DNA from: Hyperoodon ampullatus
Lineage: Eukaryota > Chordata > Mammalia > Artiodactyla > Ziphiidae
Assembly (NCBI GenBank): GCA_949752795.1
Contig: OX457074.1
Coordinates: forward strand, 30,055,980-30,119,979
Reading direction: 5' to 3'
DNA length: 64,000 nt
Part shown: one piece after another, positions 12,000-23,989 of the stretch
Numbering within the stretch: position 1 is the stretch's first letter
Layout of the letters: each line of letters starts with the position of its first letter
The notes under the pieces: generated by a model
Database searches by the model: none
Seen by the model: the letters and a program-made list of their open reading frames with translations, nothing else
What the model was told of the DNA's origin: nothing
Program-made: the position numbers and the translations under genes

Positions 12000-14900
12000 T
12001 ATACTATTAAAGTATTAGTAAGGAGGTATGTTTCCACTGAATTACTTAACAATATATTCCTATAGTACAGCTAAGAGATGCACACACATCAATGGTTATC
12101 ATCAAAATATAAAAAGGAACACATCCACATACTTCCCTTCCTTTTATACTTCCTTCTGCCCCTCTGCTGCCAACCTAATGAACAAGTCCTGGTGTACGTT
12201 TCTCAGATGGTTTAACAATTCCATGTCCAAGATGCTACTTTTTTATCAATTATAACAAAGATATTTACAAATTGGTTAATTCACTAGCTCTACTTTTTAT
12301 CATACATTATCACCTCAGGACTCCTAAAAAGCCTAGATGTTGCAAAATAATGAATGAACCTTGTCCATAAAAAGCATTGGTACTTTACAAAAATGCACAT
12401 TTTGACCTATGGTTATAACCTAAAACTGTCTTCTAGATATGGAGATATTAGCTAAGAGCCCTTCTCTTCACCATTCCTCTTACCCCTCCTCCAGCATATC
12501 AGCGACTAAGTACAGGACTATATCTAGCTCCAAGAGGTGGATAAACATAGACGCTCCCAGAAGACACAGCCCTTCCTAAAAACCAACAAAAGAGCACTTA
12601 TTACGGAATTATTTTACTACCTCTACTTTTAATACACTTTGGGCATTAGGACTTGCTTATTCTTTAATACACAGCAATATTAACTAAAACACACAAATAG
12701 AACAATGGTTAGACAATCTGAACTTGTCTAAAGACTCATGGGCACAGATCCCTTCTCTGTACTTCCTTCCCTGTCTGCTCCCCGCCTCCCCACCACCCAG
12801 TGAATAGTCAGCTTACTCTCCAAGACTCAAGTTTAACAATTTCCACTCCCCCAATACAAGCATTCCTATGAATTAACAGAAAAAAATACTTAAAATGCGT
12901 TACTTTTAACTCTCTACTTTCAACATATGTTGTGCACTTTTACACATCTAGAAAGATTAGATATTTCAAATACAGATTTAAGTGTGCCCACTATGTATAC
13001 ATGTAGTAGCACTGAAGAAACTGCACACAAAGGTTATAGTCACAAAGTGTCTCCTAAACAGGAACACTCTGTCCTAGAAGCTTCCCCTTCTCATCTCTAT
13101 CAACCCAGTGGACAAGAATAATAAGCATCTGTAATGCTTAGAGGGGATTTTAACAATTTTACTTCCTCCAGTTGTTTTCAGAAGTCTTTCCTATGAATTT
13201 TAACACAAAGTGTACACAATGTAGTTATCGGCTATTTTTGTCACACACTGGCAACTGCTTTAACACCTGGGAAGACGAGATGTTGTAGATTCGGACCTCT
13301 GTCCTTTATGTACACAGCCAAGTAAAACAAAACGCAGAGACGTAGCAGACAATGGTTAGTCTTGGTATAAAGCCCTTTACACTTTCTTCTTTCTCCCTGA
13401 AAATAATGTGTACTGCTCAGAGAGGCGGTTTGAGCATTTTGATCACTCCATTTCTAAAAGACAGTATTTCATATGAATTTTAACAAAAGGATATATCTAC
13501 AAAATATGTTACTTCACTACCTCTACTTTTAACATACTTTGTGCACTTCTACACATCTAGAAAGACTAGATGTTTCAAATAAGGACTTAAGTTTGTCCAC
13601 TATATACACAGTAGTGTTGAATAAACTACACACGTGTAACAATGGTTAGATCTGAAAGTGTCTTCTACATAGGAACATTCTAATCTAGAACACTTCGTTT
13701 CCCCCAGTACCTCCTTTCTGCCATCCATCCAACACTGGGCAAGTACAGGCACAGGTGTCACTTAGATGTGATTTACAATTTCACTCCAAAGGTCCTTTTC
13801 AGAAGACGGCCTTTCAGTGAATTTTAACACAAAGTGTACAAAATGTGTTAGTTTACTAACTCTACTTTTGTCATGCACTGGCAACCTCTTTAATATCTAG
13901 AGACTAGATATTATAAAATTGGGACCCATTGGTTCAGTATATACAAAATATATACAGTAAAGTTAAAAAAATGCAACATATAGAGCAATGGATAAGCTGA
14001 AATGTTGCAGTACCTGCTAGCAAAACATCTTTTGCAATCTTCCCTCCCACCTCCCTAAACCCAATGAACAAGCACAGAGTATACTGTTCAGAGAGGAGGT
14101 TTAACAATTCCATTTCCAAAGACTATTTCCCATCAATTTTTAAAAGCTATTTACAAGAATCATTATTCTACTAAAACTATTTTTAAATACATCAAGCACT
14201 TCTAAACATCTAGAAAGAATAGATATTTCATGTAAGAACTTACTTGTCCACTATGTACACAGCACTGTTAAATAAAATTGCACACATGTAACAATGGTTA
14301 TAATCTGAGGTGTCTTCTTAATATGGCCATTTTGGCCTGAACCATTTTCCTCCCTCACTTCCTTCTCTCCACCGCCAATGCAGTGGACAAGTACATGCAT
14401 GTGTAATGCCTAGAGGTGGTTGAACAAATTCATATCCAAAAATCATTTACAGAAGACAAGCTTTCCTATGAATTTCAATAAAGTGTACAAAATGTGCTAA
14501 TTTTACTACTTTGTCATACACTGGCAACCCCTTTAACATCTAGAGACTAGATGTTGCAAAGCTAGGACTCAATTTGTCCATTATATACACTATATACACA
14601 GCAAAACAAAATGAACATACAAAAATGGTTTTGTCTGAAAATGTCCAGGTATGAAGACACTAGCATATGACCTTTTGTAATTCTTTCCCTCCCTCCTCCA
14701 AACCACTGAACAAGTATAGACAATAGTATACTGCTCAGAGAGGTGGTTTAACATTTAACATTCCCAAAGACAGTACTTCCGATGAATTTTAGCAAAAAGA
14801 TATTTACAAAGTGATATTTTACTACGTCTACATTTAACATATGTTGGGCACTTCTAAACATCTAGATGGACTAGATGTTTCAAATAAGGACTTAATTTGT

Positions 14901-15880
14901 CCACTATATACAGAGGAGTACTGAATGAACTGCACACATGTAACAGTTATAATCTGAAAGTGTCTTCAAAATACCAGCATTCTAGCCATTCTAAGACCAA
15001 CTCCCTTCTCTCTCTCCCAGCTCCACCAACCCAGAGGGCTATAGTGCTCAAATTTTCAGAAGACAATCTTTCCTAAAAATTTTAACACAAAATGTACAAA
15101 ATGTATTATTTACTAACTCATTTTTGTCATACACTGGCAACCTCTAACATCTGGAAAGGCTAGGTGTTGCAAATTAGGACTCATTTGTCCATTATATACA
15201 CTATATATGCAGCAAAGTGAAACAAAATGCAGGAACATAAAAAAGACAATGGTTAATGTTGCCTCACTATAAACACACTGGCACAGAGCTCTTTGCACTT
15301 CCTTCTCCTCCCCCCGACCTTGAACCAGTGCACAAACAAACACAGTGCATACTGCATACTGTCCAAAAAGGTGGTTTGGCCACCCCTCCCCCCCCAAAAC
15401 AACATTTCATACGAATTTTAACAAAAAAGATATTTACAAAATGTCTTTTTACTACCTCTACTTTGAACATATATCAGGCACTTCAGAACTTCTAGAAAGA
15501 CTAGACATTAGTCTTTCTAATAATATATCTAAGACTAGATATATCTTCTAACTCTGACCAGTCTGGCATAGAAGCTTCTTTTCTTCCTCCTCAGCGTCTT
15601 CCATTCCATGTCCTCTGATCCACTGAACAAACGTGGACTTCTGTGGCTCCTGATGTCGCCTCCAGAAGTGGTCAAACAATTGCATTTCAAAAAGTCATTT
15701 CCAGAAGACATTTCTTTTCTATGGTGTTTTTAAAGAAACAAATGGGCATTTACAAGACATGTGACTTTAACTCTATCACACGTCGGCAACCTCTTCACAT
15801 CTAGAAGGCCTATATGTAGCAAAAATTTTTGAAAGGTTGGGGGGAAAGTTGAGAGCAGCTTTTTCATATTATATACACAG
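12000..15880 (-). repeat. Tandem array of ~320-bp NORAD-type units
   Basis: Diagnostic phrases recur at regular steps. Type A ('catctagaaagactagatgt' and variants) occurs near 12948, 13557, 14208, 14861 and 15489. Type B ('atctagagactagatgttgc' and variants) occurs near 13265, 13899, 14541, 15150 and 15800. Steps between neighbours are about 290-340 bases, and A and B alternate, giving a higher-order period near 640. Each unit also carries 'gaattttaac', 'tatttacaaaatgt', 'tgtccactatatacacag' and 'caatggtt' in the same order. Weaker units extend left to about 12000. About 11-12 subunits in all. Confidence 0.85.
12262..15877 (-). other. Cluster of 15 Pumilio response elements
   Basis: Perfect matches to UGUANAUA in the minus-strand RNA (tatNtaca on the given strand) begin at 12262, 13307, 13494, 13601, 13938, 13949, 14148, 14252, 14582, 14591, 14801, 14905, 15193, 15431 and 15870. 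Two are close pairs (13938/13949 and 14582/14591). I found none in the opposite orientation in this interval by eye. UGUANAUA is the established PUM1/PUM2 recognition element. A rough base-composition estimate predicts about one per 5 kb by chance. Confidence 0.85.
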
Positions 15881-16625
15881 GCCTTCTATAAACGGCCAGT
15901 AAATCTTCCCAAAGGGTAGTGGGCACTTCCTATGGGCTGCATGTGGTACGTTATTCTACCATTTCTATCTTCCGACATCGAGGTCTTGGTAGAATGACGA
16001 CCAACCGCCCGATGACCCACTAACATTGCACCCGTCGTCGACCAGGGCTCCGCTCACCATCCGGACCCGTTAAGGCCTTTGTCCGTCATTGTCCAGACGA
16101 GGTGAGGTCTCGTCCAACTGGGACAGAGAGGTCACCTCAGGTCCCGGATTGCGTGGGCTCCAAAGCCTAAGGGTGGCTGAGCTGGCGTCCATGTAAACTC
16201 GCCTTCCCGGGCCCTCGAGGCTCTAACGGCACTCCACAGGGTTCCAGTGGCCGCCATTCTTCTTGCCCTGCCACGCCCGATGCCCAAAGGCACCACGTCC
16301 TCAGTGGCCTGCCAGAGGCTTCGCCTAACCCCTGCAGCGTGGGGTCAGGAGACCCGGCGGTAGGTGGGATCTGGGCTCCAAGGGGCCACCGCCATTCGGT
16401 CACGGAGGTGGGGGTGGGGGAGCAGTTCATTGCTGCTTCCAGGCTCGGGCCCTGCCAGTGGGCGGCTGTGGCGAGGGCTCTGGGGCTCGACAAGACACAG
16501 CCTGATCCTGTCGCAGGGTACCCCCAATTCACCTGCCGACCGGAGGCCGGAGGGCCTAGAGGGCCCCGGGCTAGAAGGCCACGATCCGCTTCTCTCCACG
16601 ATCTCTGCCGGAACTGTGGCACAAC

Positions 16626-17160
16626 GTTTTTGAGGGCAATTAAAATTTTATATCTAAATAGTCTTCACCCCAAAAATCCCATTTCTAGATAACTATTCTA
16701 TAGAAATAAATGACCAGGCTCACAAAAACGCATGTACAAGGATATTCATTGAAGCAATGCAAGTAACAAGAAAACTGGACATAATCTAAACATCCTTCAA
16801 TAAGGACATTATTGAACCGTGATACATTCATACTATGGAATATTATGCAGGAGTTTAAATGAATGGGGTAACCCTCTATGTACTGGGAAGGAAAGAAATC
16901 TAAGACTTATCATGAAATGGAATCAAGTTGCAGGATGTTACTTATGTAAAAAAAGATAAGAAAAACACTCAAACCTCTTTTGCTATCTGTAAATATGTAT
17001 GTACTCAAACATATGGAAAAGAGTTTGGAAGGATTAATACTAAACTCAAAGTAGTGGCTGGGGGATTAAGGCACAAGGAGGGTTTTCACTATACCTGTTA
17101 TTTCATTGTTATATATTGAGAATATAATTGTGTATTACTTGTATAATGGAAAATAAGTTT
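16626..17160 (+). mobile_element. Old L1 relic, downstream half
   Basis: Continues the plus-strand L1 interrupted at 11501: 'ttcaccccaaaaatcccatt', 'acaaggatattcattgaagc', 'catactatggaatattatgc', then a decayed 3'UTR. No intact frame. Old age is shown by its divergence from the young L1s further along. Confidence 0.75.
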
Positions 17161-17330
17161 ACATTTTTTCTTACTGATTTTCAAGAGGTCCTGACAAACT
17201 TAATTTTTAAAATAAACACAGAATTTCAATCATTAGGTTGCTTTGGGATATGGAAGGGGAAATACCTTTTCTCACAGGTATTGACCTCAAAATTCTGGAC
17301 CAAGAAGGATCTTACAATGCAGTTAGCTTT

Positions 17331-18680
17331 GTTTTTTTTAAACATCTTTATTGGAGTATAATTGCTTTACAATGATGTGTTAGTTTCTGCTTTATAACAA
17401 AGTGAATCAGTTATACATATACATATGTTCCCATATCTCTTCTCCCTTGTGTCTCCCTCCCTCCCACACTCCCTATCCCACCCCTCTAGGTGGTCACATA
17501 CAACCTAGCTGATCTCCCTGTGCTATGCGGCTGCTTCCCACTAGCTATCTATTTTACGTTTGGTAGAGTATATGTGTCCATGCCACTCTCTCATTTTGTC
17601 ACAGCTTACCCTTCCCCCTCCCCATATCCTCAAGTCCATGCTCTAGTAGGTCTGTGTCTTTATTCCCATCTTACCCCTAGGTTCTTCATGACATTTTTTT
17701 TTCTTTTCTTAGATTCCATATATATGTGTTAGCATACGGTATTTGTTTTTCTCTTTCTGACTTACTTCACTCTGTATGACAGACTCTATGTCCATCCACC
17801 TCACTACAAATAACTCAATTTCCTTTCTTTTTATGGCTGAGTAATATTCCATTGTATATATGTGCCACATCTTCCTTATCCATTCACCTTTCGGGGGACA
17901 CTTAGGTTGATTCCATGTCCTGGTTATTGTAAATAGAGCTGCAATGAACATATTGGTACATGACTATTTTTGAATTATGGTTTGCTCAAGGTATATGCCT
18001 AGTAGTGGGATTGCTGGGTCATATGTTAGTTCTATTTGTAGTTTTTTAAGGAAGCTCCATACTGTTCTCCATAGTGGCTGTATCAATTTACATTCCCACC
18101 AACAATGCAAGAGTGTTCCCTTTTCTCCACACCCTCTCCAGCATTTATTGTTTCTAGATTTTTTGATGATGGCCATTCTGACCTGTGTGAGATGATATCT
18201 CATTGTAGTTTTGATTTGCATTTCTCTAATGATTAATGATGTTGAGCATTCTTTCATTTGTTTGCTGGCAATCTGTATATCTTCTTTGGCGAAGTGTCTA
18301 TTTAGGTCTTCTGCCTATTTTTGGATTGCGTTTTTTGTTTTTTTGTTATTGAGCTGCATGTGCTGCTTGGAAATTTTGGAGATTAATCCTTTGTCAGTTG
18401 CTTCATTTGCAAATATTTTCTCCCATTCTGAGGGTTGTCTTTTCGTTTTGTTGATGGTTTCCTTTGCTGTGCAAAAGCTTTTAAGTTTAATTATGTCCCA
18501 TTTGCTTATTTTTGCTTTTGTTTCTTTGGCCTTGGGAGACAGATCCAAAAAAATATTGTTATGATTTAAGTCAAAGCCTGTCCCGCCTATGTTCTCCTCT
18601 AGGAGTTTTATGGTTTCAGGTCTTACATTTAGGTCTTTAATCCATTTTGAGTCTAGTTTTGTATATGGTGTGAAGGGATA
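17331..18680 (-). mobile_element. 5'-truncated L1, minus strand
   Basis: The L1 3' end (T run at 17332-17339) runs through the 3'UTR into the ORF2 C-terminus. Open pieces are at 17709-17951 ('YTMEYYSAIKRKEIELF') and 17964-18257, which holds the Cys/His-rich C-terminal segment '[20 protein letters not shown]'. It is truncated at about 18680, after 'cattttgagtctagttttgt'. No clear duplication was found. It is somewhat different in sequence from the two full-length L1s here, so it is probably a different subfamily. Confidence 0.9.
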
Positions 18681-18689
18681 GCCCCAATT

Positions 18690-21600
18690 TTAGAGAGGGG
18701 TAATTGGAATATTAAAGACGTAATATGCTACTCAGAGTTCTTGGTTGCAAATGATGGAAAACAACTCTAACTTTTGAAAAAATAATAACCTATTGGAAGG
18801 ATATTGAGAAGCCCTGAATTCCACTAAGACTTGGAAAAAGAGGGGCTTCTCTAAAATATGAAGGGGGTTCAGTTCTCAAATTAGGAAATATTTACAATAG
18901 TAATAACTTGTCCGGGTGTCCCATTTAGAAATGTAATTGAGGCTCAACTCTTCCTTTTATTTAATTTTTTTTAAAACTCCAAATTCACATTTATCCATTT
19001 TCAAACTGGAAGGTTTTGTACCTTCCTTTCTCTTTTTAGGAGAACTCAAAATGTTAAGGTACTCATCGTCAATTGCCTATGAATACTTACGATATGTGAA
19101 AGTAGCTGGAAGTTTTGTGGTGAGTACAAAGAAATAAAGCATACCTTTGCTGAGCCTCCTTCAAGCTTCCCCTGAGGACTGCTGTGCTGGGCTGGGAGGG
19201 GCAGCACTTGGACTGGACTAAGCCTCTGAGTTGGTGGGAGCAGGTCTTAAGTGTCCATATGGTCTTGGCAGCCAGTTATGCACTAGATTGGGGCGGGGGG
19301 TGATTAAATGCAGAGATGGGGTTAAACTGTTAAATCCTAAGTGATATGAATGGTTACAAATGAATGACCCAGAAAACTCCCTCCCCCACCCCATATTCTG
19401 TATTTAGGAGATAGATCATATAGACTTTGAATAGCAGCCCGAGGATGAATAGATTTATATTGTAAACCATGCTTGTTTGGTTAAAAAAAATTCTGCAACA
19501 ATTTACTCTCTTACACCACAAAATCCTCCTTCATTAAAAATAGACTTCATTATTTAAATTTACTGCTGTAAATTTCAAATATCAGGCCGCTGGTGAATTG
19601 TTAGCCAATCTCTAAGTAATAAGAACTAATATTTATTAATGAGAGTTTAAAATATGCAAACCATATAATTTCTTAATCTAATCCCAATGCAATGAAATAA
19701 TTAATACACATGAGTCTACACTACTGTGATCATATTCACACATTCTGCTTCCTTGGTTCCCTCTTCATTATTACAAAATAATTGATGTTTGTCATATGGC
19801 ATATAATGAAATTGATGGTGACCCTGCCTGCCAGTGAAAAACATATATTTCACTTTTTCTACCTGTTGTCCTTTCCCCCCCATATCTGCCAACATTGATT
19901 CATGAAATGCCACGTAGAATGGCATTATAGATTTATCATTTAGCCAAGTATTATGTAAGGTAATAAGTACAACACTGTTCCTCATTCTTTCTTTTTTCTT
20001 TACCCTTTATTCAACTATGGTTTAAAGTGTAAAATGGGCTTACTGCACATGGAACCTAAAGTTTTGGGGAAAGCTAAATTCCCACAGAACTAATGGACGT
20101 GGAGCTCGAGAAATACAGCTTATGACTTCTGCCAAGTCTCTACATCTACACCCAGGCTAATGTGGCCTGGAGAGTTGTTCCACAGCAGCTCCAATGAGTT
20201 AAGACACTTGCTCAAGGTTATTGATTTAGGAATGGTCTTTCTGCAAAATCCTTCCCAGACCTAGTCCCCCACATGGTTAGTGGAAAACCTCAGGATTCCA
20301 TCTCTGCTCTGCTGTTAATGTATTCATTATAGGATATTGGAAGAGTTAACTTACTTCCCTGAGTGGGAGTTTATCATCTTTTAAAAGAAGGGCTTGGACT
20401 AGAAAAGTACAACATTCTGTGATTTTGCTTTTTTACTAAATTTACTTATTTATTTTTAAAAAGGGGATTTTAAAACTTCTGATAGAATTATGATTCATTT
20501 TTTTATATGGGGAAATATTTTAAATGTGTAAAAATAAATATATGCTCTTTGATTTCAACATTGAACTGTATCTGCTTAGAGCATAAGATTCGTGTGTACA
20601 TTCCACTGCTTTGGCTTGTGTAACTCTATGAAAGAATTTTGCTTTCATGTAACAGGGACATCTATCCACGTACTGGGTGAATTATAAACTACTTCAAACA
20701 CCCTTGGATAGAGGGGGCATGGGCAATATTATGCTCATATTTCTGCCAGTGATATAAATGTCCTCTTTTTTGATGGAGGCTGGCCATGAGAAAATTTGTT
20801 TCACAGGACAACATTACATACCATATTTAGATTTGCAGCCATAATCTTGTCAAGAGTTGATTATCACATGATTGGAGCAGTAAAAGAAAATGAATTGGGG
20901 TTTAAACTTTTATGAGAAAGCACTTATATTGTGGAATAAGACTTCTTAATGGAGTGCAGGCATTAAACAGACCTTGTATTAGGTTCTGAAATTAATGGGT
21001 CACTGTATAACTTTCTAGTTTGCATAGTCTGATAAGCTTAATGCTTGCTTAAATAGCAAATTCAATGGCTCATTTAATTTCATATGAATGTTTAAAGTTA
21101 AATTGCTTTTGGATTAAGTCTTAATGCATTATTTATTTTAATGTCTGAAAGAACTTTCATTTTATTTAATCAAGTGCATCGTCATTAAGTAAAAACTAAG
21201 GACCTAGATAGCTAAAAATAATGTGAAAAGGAAATTTATTAATTTACATTGAAAAGAGACTTAAGTGTTATAAAATTTATTCAATACTATACCGTGCTTA
21301 TGTATGGTGCTATTTCAGAGATGAGATATTTATAGGCTTTTTGTCATATTTTAAAACACCAAATTGAAAAGCTGCCTATTTGGCCACCTAATGTTCCATG
21401 TGTACTCCTTGAGCAAAGATTACCATTGACCTTTATTTATACATTTTTCATTTATTCTCATAGTCAACAAACATTTATTCAGAACCTACACTCTATAGGC
21501 ACTGATCAAGCACTGTGGAGTATTCACTGTTGAAAACCACACCATGTCTGACCTGTAAGAATCAACAAGTCTTATAGAAGGGAACTTCACTTCAGAGGGC

Positions 21601-22074
21601 TATGGTGTACTCATCTTTACAGTGAGGGGGTTCTATTCAAGATCTCTAAGGTCCTCCTCAGTTCTTGTATTCTGTGATCCCATGGCTATATCATCCTTTG
21701 GGGTATGGGCAGAAAAGGAAAAATGAAATGAATGAATCTTCAAATTTATACTATTGGTCATATTAATATAATATCAATCATAACCATAACTACAACTATA
21801 ATTATTAGTTTGAGTATTCCTTTGAAATATATCCATTCTATCATTTCATGTTGTCCAGGTAACCATTATTATCTCCAGTTTGGAAAACAGTTGTGATAAG
21901 CATTTATTGAACATGTACTATACTTCCAGGACTTTGCCAAGTCCTATGAGGCATGGATGTGTTGGTCTGTCTTGGTCACTGCTCTGTCGATATGCCATTT
22001 AACAGCGCTTGGCATGTGGTGGCTGATCAATAAATATTGTGCATTTAGTCCTCAGGCACTGCCAGGTAATTCTT
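18690..22074. other. 3.4 kb without recognisable genes
   Basis: AT-rich, low-density DNA with no large insertion, no convincing ORF and no splice-site pattern I can support. The end (about 21900-22050) contains 'aagcatttattgaacatgta' and 'cttggcatgtggtggctgat' followed by 'caataaatattg', suggesting an ancient LINE2/MIR relic. Elsewhere I see nothing I can name. Confidence 0.5.
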
Positions 22075-22087
22075 AAGAACAGGCCAG

Positions 22088-22431
22088 GGCTTCCCTGGTG
22101 GTGCAGTGGTTAAGAATCCGCCTGCCCATACAAGGGACACAGGTTCGAGCCCTGGTCCGGGAAGATCCCACATACTGAAGAGCAGCTAAGCCCGTGCACC
22201 ACAACTACGGAGCCTGGGCTCTAGAGCTCGTGAGCCAAAACTACTGAAGCCTGCGTGCTGTAGAACCCGTGCTCTGCAACAAGAGAAGCCACCGTAATGA
22301 GAATCCAGCACACCGCAACAAAGAGTAGCCCCCACTCAATGCAACTAGAGAAAGCCCACGTGCAGCAACGAAGACCCAACAGAGCCAAAAATAAGTAAAT
22401 AAAATAAATAAATTTATTAAAAAATAAAAAA
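22088..22431 (+). mobile_element. Long-form CHR SINE, tail invaded by an L1
   Basis: Head 'gggcttccctggtggtgcag', tRNA-like region, then the longer CHR body ('gagtagcccccactcaatgc', 'agcaacgaagacccaacaga') and an A/T-rich tail. The 13-bp duplication aagaacaggccag lies at 22075-22087 and again at 30122-30134, on the far side of the following L1. The L1 therefore sits inside the SINE tail. Confidence 0.9.
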
Positions 22432-23610
22432 GGGGAGGAAGATGGCGGAAGAGTAAGACGCGGAGATCGCCTTCCTCCCCACAGATACATCAGAAATTCA
22501 TCTACACGTGGAACAACTCCTACAGAACACCTACTGAATGCTGACAGAAGACCTCAGACCGCCCAAAAGGCAAGAAACTCCCCACATACCTGGGTAGGGC
22601 AAAACAAAAAAGAATAAACAGAGACAAAAGGATAGAGACGGGACCTGCACCAGTGGGAGAGAGCCGTGAAGGAGGAAAGGTTTCCACACACTATAAGCCC
22701 CTTCGTGGGCGTAGACTGCGGGTGGCAGAGGGGGAAAGCTTCAGCGTAGTGGAGGAGAGCACAGCAACAGGGGTGTGGAGGGCAAAGCGGAGAGATTCCG
22801 GCACAGAGGATCGGTGCCCTCAGGCACACACCAGCCCGAGAGGCTTGTCTGCTCGGCCGCCAGGGCGGGCGGGGCTGGGAGCTGAGGCTCGGGTATCAGG
22901 TTTCAGTCGGAGCGCAGGGAGAGGACTGGGGCTGGCGGCAGGAAGAGAGCCTGAAGGGGTTAGTGCACCACAGCTAGCCTGGAGGGAGTCCGGGGAAAGG
23001 GTTTGGAGCTGCCGAAGAGGCAAGAGACTTTTTCTTCCCTTTTGTTTCCTGGTGCGTGAGGAGAGGGCATTAAGAGGGCTGCTTGGGGAAGCGGCGGAGA
23101 CGGGCGCGAGCCGCGGCTAAAGGCGCGGACCCTGGAGACGAGCATGGGATGCTGGGGCTGCTGCTGCCACCGCCGTGGAGCCTGTGTGTGAGCACGAGTC
23201 ACTGTACGCCCTGCCTTCCGGAGGGCCTGTGCACCCCGCCACTGCCAGGGTCCCGGGACCCGGGGACGGCTTTGCCGGGAAAGCGCACGGAGCGCCACGG
23301 TCTGGTGCAACGTCATGTCGGCCTCTGCCGCCGCAGGCACGCCCCACACTGCGCGCCCCTCCCTCCCCTCTGCCTGAGTGAGCCAGAGCCCCCGAATCAG
23401 CGGCTCCTTTAAACCCGTCCTGTCTGAGCGAAGAACGGACGCCCTCCAGCGACCTATGCGCAGAGGAGGGGCCAGGTCCAAGTCTGAGACCCGGGAGCTG
23501 TGAGAGCAGAGAAGAGACAGGGAAATCTCTCTGTGCAGCATCGGAGGCAGCGGATTAAAGCTCCACGGTCCACTTGATGTGCCCTGCGTCTGTGGAGTGC
23601 ATAAATGGAC

Positions 23611-23835
23611 AGCAAATCATCCCAAATTGAGGAAGTGGACTTTGAGGACAAGATTTAAGACTTTCCCCCCTTTTCCTCTTTTTACAACGAATTATCCCGA
23701 ATTACGGAGGTGGACTTAGAGAGCAAGATTTCAGAATTCTCGCCCTTTTCCTCTTTTTACAACGAATTATCCCAAATTGAGGAGGTGGACTTGGAGAGCA
23801 AGATTTTTGATTTTTCCCCCTGTTCTCTTTTTGTG
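23611..23835 (+). repeat. Triplicated ~75-bp unit in L1 5'UTR
   Basis: Three head-to-tail units start near 23611, 23688 and 23763. Each has 'atcccaaattgagga' or a close variant, 'gtggactt', 'gcaagatt' (or 'acaagatt'), a C/T run and 'ctctttttacaa' or a variant. The corresponding part of L1 copy 2 (about 42240-42310, minus strand) has only one unit. Confidence 0.85.
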
Positions 23836-23989
23836 AATGTGTATGTGTATTCTTCTGTGTAAGATTCTCTCTGTATAGCTTTGCTTCCACCATATGTCCC
23901 AGGGTTCTATCTGTCCATTTTTTTTCAATAATTACTTTTTAATTTTAATAACGCTAATATATTTCCTACTTTATTCTATTTTACGTTAC

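Larger units (their letters stand above)
11502..16616 (-). pseudogene. NORAD: Retrocopy of a NORAD-like lncRNA
   Basis: A 5.1-kb minus-strand insertion with every mark of L1-mediated retroposition: a poly(A) tract (T run at 11502-11511), an AATAAA signal just upstream of it, a 9-bp duplication tggcacaac at 11493-11501 and 16617-16625, and an older L1 cut in two. The transcript starts at 16616 with 'agttccggcagagatcgtgg', which matches my recollection of the start of NORAD, a single-exon ~5.3-kb lncRNA that sequesters Pumilio proteins PUM1/PUM2 in the cytoplasm and supports genome stability. The first ~700 bases are GC-rich. The rest is AT-rich and consists of ~320-bp tandem units carrying 15 perfect UGUANAUA sites. 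Length and architecture fit NORAD (about 12 repeat units and roughly 15-17 sites in human). I see no later transposon inside. Whether it is transcribed cannot be told. The parental locus is normally elsewhere and without these retroposition marks. Confidence 0.85.

Noticed and set aside
12000..15880. Regularly spaced repeats as a possible CRISPR array or satellite
   Set aside because: Units are ~320 bp, diverged, contiguous and inside a polyadenylated retrocopy in a mammalian genome. CRISPR arrays have short identical repeats with unique spacers in prokaryotes. It is not a satellite because it ends at transcript-like borders.
16167..16622. 151-codon minus-strand open frame in GC-rich DNA
   Set aside because: It lies in the GC-rich 5' part of the NORAD-like non-coding RNA. 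GC-rich DNA has few stops, there is no known domain, and the parent RNA is non-coding.
22653..23541. Overlapping 109-193-codon open frames on both strands
   Set aside because: They fall in the GC-rich L1 5'UTR, and the similar regions of the other L1 copies (42.4-43.4 kb and 63.4-64.0 kb) do not keep the same frames. Not translated genes.
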